Assembly (NCBI RefSeq): GCF_004745635.1
Contig: NZ_SRLB01000025.1
Span: 1-64,000 of the forward strand
DNA length: 64,000 nt
DNA from: Methylobacterium nonmethylotrophicum
GTDB lineage: Bacteria > Pseudomonadota > Alphaproteobacteria > Rhizobiales > Beijerinckiaceae
Direction: 5' to 3'
The translations under genes and the position numbers were made by a program. Each line of letters opens with the position of its first letter. Position 1 is the first letter of the stretch. The notes under the pieces are model-generated. The model searched no databases. It was not told where the DNA came from and saw only the letters and a program-made list of their open reading frames with translations. Shown here piece by piece: positions 50,861 to 59,100 of the stretch.

Positions 50861-51275
50861 TCAGAATGCTTTCGGCAGCCCGGCATCCTTCAGAGCCTGT
50901 TTGACTGCCGAGAACGGAATCGCGGGCGCCTGTTCTATCCCACCCTCAACCTCATCCTGAGGTGCGACTGAAAAAAGCCTCGAAGGAGGGCTCCAGATCT
51001 CACAATGATTACTGGAGTCCTCCTTCTAGGTCAGTCGATCTTCAATCGACTGACACCTCAGGATGAGGTTGAGGGTGGGATAAATTTGCTAGGCATGTCA
51101 AACAGGCTCTCAGGGTGCCATTCGCGGTGTGTCGGGACTTGATCGCACCATCGACCGTGACGGCGCGGTTCGTGAGGAGACTGAACCAGATTTCGTGGTT
51201 CCCCTTACCCTGGCGCTTGAAGACGCAGCCGGCGGCGAGCAGCAGCGCCTTGACCGGTTTGGTGTAGTCGTTCAC
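50861..51275 (-). pseudogene. hicA: hicA toxin gene interrupted by a MITE-like element
   Basis: HicA toxins are small mRNA interferases with a double-stranded RNA-binding fold and a catalytic His. The 5' part (GTG 51275, overlapping the hicB stop) reads MNDYTKPVKALLLAAGCVFK with the catalytic His in QGKGNHEIWFS, then GAIKSRHTANGTL. The 3' part reads KDAGLPKAF and a stop at 50861-50863. Between them lie 217 bases flanked by TGA (minus strand). Deleting the element and one TGA restores SRHTANGTLKDAGLPKAF exactly, the normal HicA ending, about 64 residues in all. With the insertion, translation runs into the element and adds unrelated residues after TANGTL, so the toxin is probably inactive. Confidence 0.88.
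50893..51109. mobile_element. 217-bp MITE-like element with terminal inverted repeats
   Basis: The left end GAGCCTGTTTGAC (50893-50905) and the right end GTCAAACAGGCTC (51097-51109) are perfect 13-bp inverted repeats, extended by TGCC against GGCA with one extra base. The target TCA is duplicated at 50890-50892 and 51110-51112. Inside, 29-bp perfect inverted repeats occupy 50936-50964 and 51054-51082, both containing CCTCA/TGAGG palindromes, and a further stem is formed by AGGAGGGCTCCAG and CTGGAGTCCTCCT. It contains no gene. A 3-bp T-N-A duplication is known from some IS5-family elements, whose transposase could act in trans; that link is inference. Confidence 0.85.
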
Positions 51276-51505
51276 GCGGCTGCAGGGACCGAGATGCGCG
51301 CATGCGCGTGCGCGATGATCTCGATCGCGACCTCACCCAGACCAGGCTCGTTCTCTTCCAGGAGTTCTGCCGCCATCGTCGGGATACGAGCCATTAGGGC
51401 ATCGGAGGTCGGGGCTTCGGCCCTCAAGCCTTCGACGTCGCTCTTGTCGACGTACCAGACCCCGGCGTCCGCGTCGTAAGCGATCTGAACGATGAACAGC
51501 GCCAT
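51272..51505 (-). CDS. hicB: HicB-like antitoxin (DUF1902 type)
   Basis: The 77-residue product starts MALFIVQIAYDADAGVWYVD and continues KSDVEGLRAEAPTSDALMAR, a partial RNase-H-like HicB fold of the DUF1902 class, ending AHAHARISVPAAA. No separate DNA-binding domain is attached, so autoregulation may need a partner. It precedes hicA, sharing GTGA at 51272-51275; antitoxin-first order occurs in many hicBA loci. With hicA broken, this antitoxin is an orphan. The frame is open to 51634 without homology; ATG 51505 is chosen. Confidence 0.8.
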   Translation of the reverse strand: MALFIVQIAYDADAGVWYVDKSDVEGLRAEAPTSDALMARIPTMAAELLEENEPGLGEVAIEIIAHAHARISVPAAA

Positions 51506-51670
51506 GGTGAGATCCCGAAGTGTCGGGAATAGGTGTCGTGGATCGCGGCGGGCAACGCAACGGCGATAGGCGACGCAGCGCGCAGCCGGCGCGTCGCGCA
51601 ACGCGCTCAAGCCGTGCTCCGGCGGAGGTCGCACCCCTGGCGCGAGAATCGTCGCGCGGCGAAAGCCGGC

Positions 51671-52375
51671 TCAGGTCCGCTCCACGGCCAAGCGGCTGGC
51701 GAGGAACGACCGCGCCCGGCTGACCCGGCTCTTCACCGTGCCGACCTGGCAGCCGATCAGGGTGGCCGCAGCCTCGTAGGTGAGGCCCTGGGCGCCCACC
51801 AGCATCAGCGCCTGGCGCTGCGTCGGCGGGAGCGCCGTCATGGCCTGCCAGACCTTCTGCAGGTCGATCCCGTGCTCCTGCTCGGGCAGGGCGATCATGT
51901 CGCCGGCGGCGGCCCCGTCCACGTCCTCCACCTCGCGCCGTCGCCGGCGGCACTCCGTGTAGAACTGGTTGCGCAGGATGGTGCAGAGCCAGGCGGCGAG
52001 GTTGGTGCCGGGCGTGAACCGATGCTGGTTCACCCAGGCTTTCAGGACGGTTTCCTGCACGAGGTCGTCCGCCTGCGCGGCATTGACGGTCAGCGACAAC
52101 GCGAAGGTCCGCAGACGGGGCAGCACGTCGGTCAGGTTGCGCCGGAAATCATCGGCATCGGCCGTGCTCCGCACGGCCAGCGCCGCATCGAGCCGCGCCA
52201 CGAGCGCGAGCAGCGGCTCGGGATGGGTCTCGGTGAGGACGAAGCCGTACAGGGCCTGCAGGTGTTCGCCGAGATGATCGCGCGTCTGCGCCGACAGCGT
52301 ACCGGCCGGCCGGCCCGTCTCATCCTGCGTCCGGTGCTGAAGCGCGCCGTCCGGAGGCCTCATGTCGGAACCCAT
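51671..52375 (-). CDS. EcfG-type (ECF15-like) sigma factor with N-terminal NepR-like domain
   Basis: The 234-residue protein fuses two parts of the general stress response. Residues 33-64 (DHLGEHLQALYGFVLTETHP, then EPLLALVARLD) match the NepR anti-sigma pattern: LG, LxALY, a Pro, LL, and LD at the expected spacing. Residues 83-150 are sigma region 2 (AQADDLVQETVLKAWVNQHR, ILRNQFYTECRRRRREVED), and 173-228 region 4 (LPPTQRQALMLVGAQGLTYE, GTVKSRVSRARSFL), both of EcfG type. In the known system PhyR~P removes a separate NepR from EcfG; here both are in one chain. GAGGTG lies four bases before ATG 52375. No phyR or separate nepR is nearby. Confidence 0.85.
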   Translation of the reverse strand: MGSDMRPPDGALQHRTQDETGRPAGTLSAQTRDHLGEHLQALYGFVLTETHPEPLLALVARLDAALAVRSTADADDFRRNLTDVLPRLRTFALSLTVNAAQADDLVQETVLKAWVNQHRFTPGTNLAAWLCTILRNQFYTECRRRRREVEDVDGAAAGDMIALPEQEHGIDLQKVWQAMTALPPTQRQALMLVGAQGLTYEAAATLIGCQVGTVKSRVSRARSFLASRLAVERT

Positions 52376-52865
52376 CAACACCTCGTTCTGCGCGCAGGCA
52401 CGGCCGGGACCCATCGGCAATCCCATCCGGGAACATGTGGCAACGTCTTGCTGAACGGTTCCTAACAGACGCTTGTGCCGACCTCGGAAACCACGGCCTG
52501 CCCAAGCCTTATCAAGCACCGTTCGCGCCGAGCGGCGGAGACGACCAAAATATCCTGCCGATTCACCGACCATCCGCTCCAGATCTTGTTATCAAGACCA
52601 GATATAACCGGCTCCTCTGCCGCAAGGTGCCCGACGGGCGACAGCCGAAGATCGAGCTCATCGCCCGCGGTCATTTACGAAGCCGCGAACCAACGTGAAC
52701 GGAGAGGGCACGAACCGGTGCGTCCGACGACGGTCGTTGCCGACATGGATGTCACGCGAAGTGCCACCAGGCCCATCATCGGTGTCGGCATGAATTAGAG
52801 ACGTTAAAAAGTACAACTGTCACTCGTTATTTGTCCGGAAAACACTTCCGCGCTAAGTGACCCGG
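52376..52865. other. 490-base intergenic region upstream of the sigma factor gene
   Basis: No gene is supported, although plus-strand frames at 52435-52698 and 52475-52798 are open. An EcfG-type promoter (GGAAC, 16-17 bases, CGTT) was looked for on both strands. GGAAC occurs at 52367 and at 52453 (minus strand), but CGTT follows at wrong spacing. The stretch 52800-52860 is AT-rich and may hold the promoter of the next gene. Confidence 0.4.
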
Positions 52866-53126
52866 ATGGCCCGTCGCGTGAGCTATCAAATCCTCGACAT
52901 GCCGGACGAACGGTTCGCCGTCGCGGCGACCATCGAGCCGGACAAGACCATGGTCCGCACAGGCTTCGCGACCCAGGCGGAGGCCGATGCCTGGGTCGAG
53001 GGTCTGCGCGCGATCATGGCGGGTCTGGGCGCCCCCGTGAGCCTCGCCGTTCGCGAGTTTCCGGGCTCGCTCCCGTTGAACGAGGTGCTCGCCTTCCTCG
53101 GCAAGGCACCCACCGAGCCCGGCTGA
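52866..53126 (+). CDS. Small hypothetical protein
   Basis: The 86-residue product starts MARRVSYQILDMPDERFAVA and is a compact alpha/beta-looking domain (VAATIEPDKTMVRTGFATQA, EADAWVEGLRAIMAGLGAPV) with no signal or membrane segment. The pattern of an ATQAEADAWVEGLRAI helix after a beta hairpin resembles small domains that occur alone in Methylobacterium, without known function. A GTG nine bases earlier (52857) is the alternative start. It stands alone between the sigma factor and rutA. Confidence 0.65.
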   Translation: MARRVSYQILDMPDERFAVAATIEPDKTMVRTGFATQAEADAWVEGLRAIMAGLGAPVSLAVREFPGSLPLNEVLAFLGKAPTEPG

Positions 53127-53345
53127 CCGCGTCCGGGCTCGGCGCGAGACTGTCCGGACGAACCGGACGGCGGCTCGTCCGGGCAGGAGGCGGTGCGATC
53201 GGGAGCGGTGCCCGGCTGCAGCGTGATCCGCCTTCCGCCGGCCGCACGCCCGAGCGCCGTCGCGCCGGCGCGCGGCGGAAACGGCCCCGATCCTGCAACG
53301 GCCTTTCCGGGCGGCCACCGCCCGTCGGAACCCGGAGCATCAAGC

Positions 53346-54443
53346 ATGGATGTCGGCGTGTTCATCCCGATCGGCAACAACGGCTGGCTGATCTCGGAGG
53401 CGGCCCCTCAATACAAGCCGAGCTTTGCCCTCAACAAGGCGATCGTGCAGAAGGCGGAAGGCTACGGGCTCGATTTCGCCCTCTCGATGATCAAGCTGCA
53501 CGGCTTCGGCGGCAAGACCGAGTTCTGGGACTACAACCTCGAATCCTTCACGCTGATGTCGGGTCTCGCCGCGGTGACGGAGCGGATCAAGCTCTTCGCC
53601 TCGACCGCCGTGCTGACCCTGCCGCCGGCGCTGGTCGCCCGCATGGCGACGACGATCGATTCGATCGCGCCGGGCCGCTTCGGGGTGAACATCGTCTCAG
53701 GGTGGCAGAAGGCGGAATATGCGCAGATGGGCCTGTGGCCCGGCGACGCATATTTCGGCTACCGCTACGACTACTCGACCGAGTACGTCCGGGTGATGAA
53801 GGAGCTGTGGGAGACCGGGTATTCCGACTTCCAGGGCGAGCATTTCCGGATGGAGGGCTGCATGATGAAGCCCGCGCCCTCCGGCCCGATCCCGATCGTC
53901 GCCGCCGGCCAGAGCGGGCGCGGCATGGAGTTCGCGGCGCAATACGCCGACTACAACTTCGTCCTCGGCACCGGCCTCAACACCCCGACCGCCTGCGCGC
54001 CGACCTGCGCCCGGCTGATCGAGGCCAGTGCCAAGACCGGGCGCGACGTCGGCTCCTACGTGCTGATGATGGTGATCGCCGACGAGACCGACGCGGCGGC
54101 CGAAGAACGCTGGATGGCCTACCGCCAGGGCGCCGACGTCGCGGCGCTCGCCTGGATGCTCGATCAGAGCACGCAGGACAAGAACGCCTCGGCCGACTCG
54201 ACCGCGACCTGGATGAACCTGCCGGAGGGGGCGGTGAACTTCAACATGGGCACGCTGGTCGGCTCCTACGCCAAGGTGGCGCGGATGCTCGACGAGGCCG
54301 CGTCCGTGCCCGGGGTGAAGGGGATCATGCTGACCTTCGACGACTTCCTCGAAGGCCTCGACGCCTTCGGCACCCGGATCCAGCCGCTGATGGCCTGCCG
54401 GCAGGATCGGCGGGATCGCGATACCCGGGAGATCGCCGCGTGA
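53346..54443 (+). CDS. rutA: Pyrimidine oxygenase RutA
   Basis: RutA is a flavin-dependent monooxygenase that opens the uracil or thymine ring at N3-C4, giving ureidoacrylate. The 365-residue protein follows the E. coli RutA sequence closely: GVFIPIGNNGWLISEAAPQY, then KAEGYGLDFALSMIKLHGFG and GKTEFWDYNLESFTLMSGLA. Further on come GWQKAEYAQMGLWPGDAYFG, AAGQSGRGMEFAAQYADYNF, VGSYVLMMVIADETDAA and GIMLTFDDFLEGL. It is a luciferase-like class enzyme that needs FMN reductase (RutF), not encoded here. Its stop overlaps the start of an amidase gene (GTGA). The expected neighbours rutB-rutG are missing, so the pathway is rearranged or split. Confidence 0.93.
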   Translation: MDVGVFIPIGNNGWLISEAAPQYKPSFALNKAIVQKAEGYGLDFALSMIKLHGFGGKTEFWDYNLESFTLMSGLAAVTERIKLFASTAVLTLPPALVARMATTIDSIAPGRFGVNIVSGWQKAEYAQMGLWPGDAYFGYRYDYSTEYVRVMKELWETGYSDFQGEHFRMEGCMMKPAPSGPIPIVAAGQSGRGMEFAAQYADYNFVLGTGLNTPTACAPTCARLIEASAKTGRDVGSYVLMMVIADETDAAAEERWMAYRQGADVAALAWMLDQSTQDKNASADSTATWMNLPEGAVNFNMGTLVGSYAKVARMLDEAASVPGVKGIMLTFDDFLEGLDAFGTRIQPLMACRQDRRDRDTREIAA

Positions 54444-56020
54444 GCGTGTCCGACGCGCTCATCGCCCGCACCATCCTGGCCGGCACGGTGGCGGAGAGCG
54501 CGCCGGCCCGGGACCTGCCCTCGGCGTGGGAGCGCGACGCCCCCGAGCCGGCCCATGCCGAGCAATCCTTGCGGAACGCCGCGGCGGCGACGGGGGAGGC
54601 GGCACCGATCATGCCGCCCCTGCCGCCGGTCGAGGACGGGCCGCTGCATCGCCTCGGGATCGGCGCCCTCCAGGCCGCCTACGCGGCCGGGACGACCGAT
54701 CCGGTCGCCGTCGTGGCGGCGCTGCGGGCGCGCATCGCCCGCCACCCGTCCGGCCGCGACGCGGTGCTGGCGCCGGTGCCGGGAGCGGAGGCTGCGGCCG
54801 AGGACAGCACCCGGCGGATCCGCGAGGGGTTGGCCCGGCCCCTCGAAGGGGTGCCGTTCGGCATCAAGGACATCATTGACTGCGCCGGCGCCCCGGTGAC
54901 CTGCGGCTCGCGCCTCACCGGCGACCGGATGGCCGAGGCCGACGCGACCGTGGTGGCGCGCCTGCGGGCGGCAGGCGCGATTCCGCTCGCCATGCTCGCC
55001 ACCACCGAGTTCGCCTGCGGCTCGGCCCACAACCCGCGCTACGGCGCGGTGGCCAACCCGTGGAACCGGGCGCGCTGGACCGGCGGCTCCTCGACGGGAT
55101 CGGGCGCGGCGCTCGCCGCCCGGCTGCTGCCGCTGGCGCTCGGCACCGATACCGGCGGCTCGATCCGGGCGCCCTCGGCCTGGTGCGGCATCACCGGCCT
55201 CAAGCCGACCCGGGGGCTGGTGCCGCGCACCGGCGTCGCGCCCCTGTCCTGGACCCTCGACCATGTCGGCCCGATGGCGCGCTCGGCCGAGGACCTCGCC
55301 CGGGTGATGCCCTGGATCGCCGGCCCCGACGGCGCCGACCCCCACGCCGCCGGGCGCTACGACGCCGCCCGGGCGCGGGGGCTCCCGGGCCTTCGGGTCG
55401 GCGTGCCGGAGGGCTGGTTCACCGAGATGCAGGACGCCGCCGTGCTCGCCGCCTGGCGGCAGATGCTGGGCGTGCTGGAGCGCGGCGGCGCCCGCCTGGT
55501 GCCGGTCGATCTCGGCCCGGTCGCGACCGCCCACCAGGACGGCTACACCATCGTGATGGCGGAACTGGCCTCGCTCCAGGAGCCCGACCTCGACCGCGCC
55601 GCCGCCCTCGACCCCGGCACCCGCGCCCGGATGGACCAGGGCCGCCACTTCGCCGCCACCGACTACCTGCGCGCGCTGCGCCGCCGGCCCCTGGTGCTGC
55701 GCCAAGCGCTCGACGCTCTTTCGGACGTCGACGTGCTGGTGACCCCGGGCCTCGGCGGCGAGGCGGCCTCCCTCGACACCCTCACGGTCGAGGTCGACGG
55801 CGAATCCCACCCGCTCCAGGCGGTGCTGCCGCGCAACACGATGCTGTTCGACTATACGGGGCTTCCGGCCCTGATGCTGCCGACGGGGCGCGGCCGCACC
55901 GGGATGCCGGTGGCCGCACAGGTGGTGGGCAAGCCGTATGACGACGCATTGTGCTTGGGCGTCGGGGCGGCGTTTCAGCGCGAGACGGGGCACCACCTTT
56001 CGGCGCCGCCGGAGGGTTGA
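54440..56020 (+). CDS. Amidase-signature (GatA-like) amidohydrolase coupled to rutA
   Basis: The 526-residue protein belongs to the amidase signature family. The Ser-cisSer-Lys triad is visible: Lys in GVPFGIKDIIDCAGAPVTCG, and the two Ser in WTGGSSTGSGAALAARLLPL and GTDTGGSIRAPSAWCGITGL. An N-terminal extension of about 55 residues precedes the fold. It starts at GTG 54440, sharing GTGA with the rutA stop, so the two are made together. In E. coli the ureidoacrylate from RutA is cleaved by RutB, a cysteine hydrolase of the isochorismatase family. An amidase-signature enzyme here could do the same job or act on another ureide; that is inference. Confidence 0.9.
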   Translation: MSVSDALIARTILAGTVAESAPARDLPSAWERDAPEPAHAEQSLRNAAAATGEAAPIMPPLPPVEDGPLHRLGIGALQAAYAAGTTDPVAVVAALRARIARHPSGRDAVLAPVPGAEAAAEDSTRRIREGLARPLEGVPFGIKDIIDCAGAPVTCGSRLTGDRMAEADATVVARLRAAGAIPLAMLATTEFACGSAHNPRYGAVANPWNRARWTGGSSTGSGAALAARLLPLALGTDTGGSIRAPSAWCGITGLKPTRGLVPRTGVAPLSWTLDHVGPMARSAEDLARVMPWIAGPDGADPHAAGRYDAARARGLPGLRVGVPEGWFTEMQDAAVLAAWRQMLGVLERGGARLVPVDLGPVATAHQDGYTIVMAELASLQEPDLDRAAALDPGTRARMDQGRHFAATDYLRALRRRPLVLRQALDALSDVDVLVTPGLGGEAASLDTLTVEVDGESHPLQAVLPRNTMLFDYTGLPALMLPTGRGRTGMPVAAQVVGKPYDDALCLGVGAAFQRETGHHLSAPPEG

Positions 56021-56083
56021 TCGGGCCCTGAATCGGCGGCGTCGCGGACGGTCCCGACGCGATCTGTCGCGACCGAAAAGCCT

Positions 56084-56135
56084 CCCTCCGCGTCATCCCG
56101 GGGCCGCGAAGCGGAGCCCGGGATGACGCGGAGGG
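56084..56135. repeat. Extragenic palindrome (CGTCATCCCGGG type)
   Basis: CCCTCCGCGTCATCCCGGG (56084-56102) and CCCGGGATGACGCGGAGGG (56117-56135) are perfect 19-bp inverted repeats. The 14-base loop contains a second small stem (CCGC-GAA-GCGG). Palindromes of this type recur in many Rhizobiales genomes between convergent genes, as here between the amidase gene and tamB. Transcription stop or mRNA protection are possible roles. Confidence 0.8.
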
Positions 56136-56198
56136 TGGAGACGAGGGAGAGAACGCAACGACCCTTCGAGGCGGCGCCCGCGACCCGCGCGAGCGCCC

Positions 56199-59100
56199 TC
56201 AATACTCCCACTCCGCCCCCACCCCCACGGCCGTCCGCCCGTTCGCCCCGGCCTCGCCCTGCACCTTGATCCGCCCGGTCACGTCGTAGGTGATGGTCGC
56301 CGCGCTGTCCTCCGGCCGCGCGCCGGCGCGCACGCCGACATTGACCCGCTCGCCGAGCGCCCGCGACAGGCCGACCGCGGCGCCGCCCTTCGATCCGGCC
56401 TGGATGTCGAGGCTGTCGAGGCCGAGGCCCTTGCGGGCGCTCTCGAACACGTCGGGTCCGCCGGCGCCGCCCGAGAGCTGGGCCACCGCCTGCGCCAGCT
56501 GCAGCGCCTGGAACGGGGAGAGGCCGCCGGAGGCCTTCTTGAACAGGAGGCGCGACAGCACCTCGTCCTGCGGCAGCGGCGGCTCGGAGGAGAGGGCGAA
56601 GTCGGGCTGGTTGGCGGGGCCGGTGACGGCGATCTTGGCGGTGACGTCGCCGGCCTGGGTCTGGGCCAGGAAATCGAGGTCCGGGGCCGTCAGGTCGCCC
56701 GCGAAGGTCAGGCGGCCGCGGCTGAAATCGAGCCGCTGGCTGACGATCTGGATCCGGCCGCGGCGCATCGCGAAGGCGCCGTTCGCCACCGGCGCCGCCG
56801 AGGTGCCGGTGAGGCGTAAATTTCCGCCGAGCTCCGCGTCGATGCCGCGGCCGCGCACGGTGATCCGGCCCGGCGCATTCACGGCGACGTCGAGGGTGGC
56901 GAGGAAGGGCGCCTTGCCGCCGCGCCGGGCCGCCGCCTCGCGCTTCGCCCTCGCGGCGAGGCGGGCCCGGGTCTGGGGCGGCGCGTTGACGTGGCGGATG
57001 CCCGGCAGCGGCTGCACCGTGGCGGGCAGGCGGTCCGGCACCGCGACGTCGAGGGAGACGACGTCGACCTGGCCGCTCACCCGCGGGGTGCGGGCGAGCG
57101 GCCCGGTGAGCGACAGGTTGAGGCCGGTGACGAGCGTCATCAGCGGGCTCGCGACCAGCTCGGCCCGGTCGGCCCGGATCGTCAGGTTGCCCGGAAAGCC
57201 CGCAGCTGGCTCGACGGCGACGCGCCCTTGCGCCTGCAGGGTGCCGCCGTTGCGGGTGGCGGCGGTGAGGCGCTCGATCACCAGCGTGTCGCCGCGGCCG
57301 GTGACGCGGCCCTGGATGTCGGTGAGGCGCACGCCCTGGAGCGGGTCGGTGAAGCTGCCGCCGGTGAGCGTCGCCGCGCCCTCGACCCGCGGGGCCTGGA
57401 GCGTGCCGGCGACCCCGGCATCGAGGGCGACCCGGCCGGTCAGGCGCTGGCCGCCCGCCGCCAGCATCGTGTTGGCGAGCGCCGCGTCGAGGGTGCCGCG
57501 GGCGCGCAGGTCCATGGCGCCGCCGGCCTCGACCGGCAGCGTGCCCGAGAGGGCGAGCTGGAGCCCGCGTCCGGCCGTCACCGTGCCGTCGAGGCCGGCG
57601 CGGCCGTCGCCGATCCTTCCTGAGGCCTTCGCGTCGACCGGCGGCAGGCCGGCGGAGCGGGTCTCGGGCGTCACGAGGCGCGACAGGCTCAAGGAGTAGC
57701 GCCCCTCCGGGCTCTCGGCCGGGCCGGTCAGCACGGCCTCGCCGTCGAGGGTGCCGGACAGGCTGAGGCTCGGGGCGGCGATGCGGGCGAGCGACAGGGG
57801 CAGGCTCTTGAGCCCGAGCCGCAGGTCGAGCCGAGAGCCGAGCGTGCCGTCGAGGCTCGCCCGGCCCGAGCCGGCGGCGATGGCGAGCCCGGCGACCGTC
57901 ACGCCGTGATCCGCGAAGGTGACCGTCGCCGGGCCGGCCAGCGCCAGCCGGTCCGCCCCGCGCACGGCGCTGAGTCGGGCGAGGTCGAGGCGCGGGTGGT
58001 CGGCCGGCACCAGCCGGGCGGCGCCGTCGAGGGCGAAGCCCCTGGCCCGGGCCTGGAGCGTGAGGTCGCTCCCGTCCGGCGCCGGCCTGGCATCGAGGCG
58101 GACGGCCTCGATCGTCTCGGAGCCGGTCACGACGCGGTCGGCGTTGAGCCGGCCCGAGACCCGCGGGCTCGCCCAGAGGTCGGTGCCGGCGAGGTCGGCG
58201 TCGAGGCGCGCCAGCGCGACGCCGGCGCCACGGATGCTCTCGCCGGTCGCCTGCAGCCGGGCATCCTGCCGGCCGCCGGCGCGGCTGAGGGTGATCGCCG
58301 CGTCGAGGCGGCCCTGGAGGCGGGTCAGCGCCAGGGCCGAGAGGTCGTCGAGGTCGCCGGCCTTGAGCGCCACCTCGCCCTCGGCGAGGCGCGCCGCCGG
58401 ATCGACCGTCGCGCGGCCCGCGAGGCTGACCGAGCCGAGGCCGAAAGCGAGACGGTCGAGCACCCAGTCGGCGCCGCGCCGCGCGAGGTGGAGGTCGCCC
58501 GCGAGCGGCTTGCCGTCGACCCGGCCCGACAGGGCGAGGGTTCCGTCGAGGGCACCGGTGACGTCGGCGAGGGTGGCGCGGGCCGTGAGGTCCCGCAGGG
58601 GCCGGCCGAGGGCTTTTGCCTCGGGGGCGGCGAGCGTCACGGCGACGTCCGGGCGTTCGAGGGAGCCGGTGAGGCGGGCGTCGAGCGCGGCCTTGCCGGC
58701 GAGGTCGGGATGGAGGGTGGCGAGGTCGGTGAGATCGACCCGGCCGGCCATGTCGGCCCTGGTCGCTGTGGCGCGCCCGTCGAGGGTCGCGGTCACGGCG
58801 GCGCCCGTCAGGCGCGCGGCCTGGACGGCGTAGCCGTCGGGGAGCCGGGTCAGGCGTCCGGCGAAGCGCGGGTCGCGGCCGAGGGTCCGGTCGAGGGCGG
58901 GGGTGCCGAGGAGGAGTTTTTCCGTGCTCGCCTCGACGTCGGCGGTGACGCCGGCCCGGCCGGGATCGCCCGAGAGCAGGGCCTTGACGGCGACGCGGCC
59001 GGAGAGCGGCCGGCCGGCGGCGAGCGAGAAGGCCGCGAGGTCGGGGAGATCCGCCTGCAGCGTGCCCGCCACCACGTCGCGGCCGATCCGGCCGGCATAG

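Noticed and set aside
52364..52480. EcfG-dependent promoter for the sigma factor gene
   Set aside because: GGAAC and CGTT elements occur but at 12-base rather than 16-17-base spacing.
52435..52798. Two overlapping plus-strand frames upstream of the sigma factor gene
   Set aside because: No ribosome binding sites or domains, and they overlap each other; more likely non-coding.
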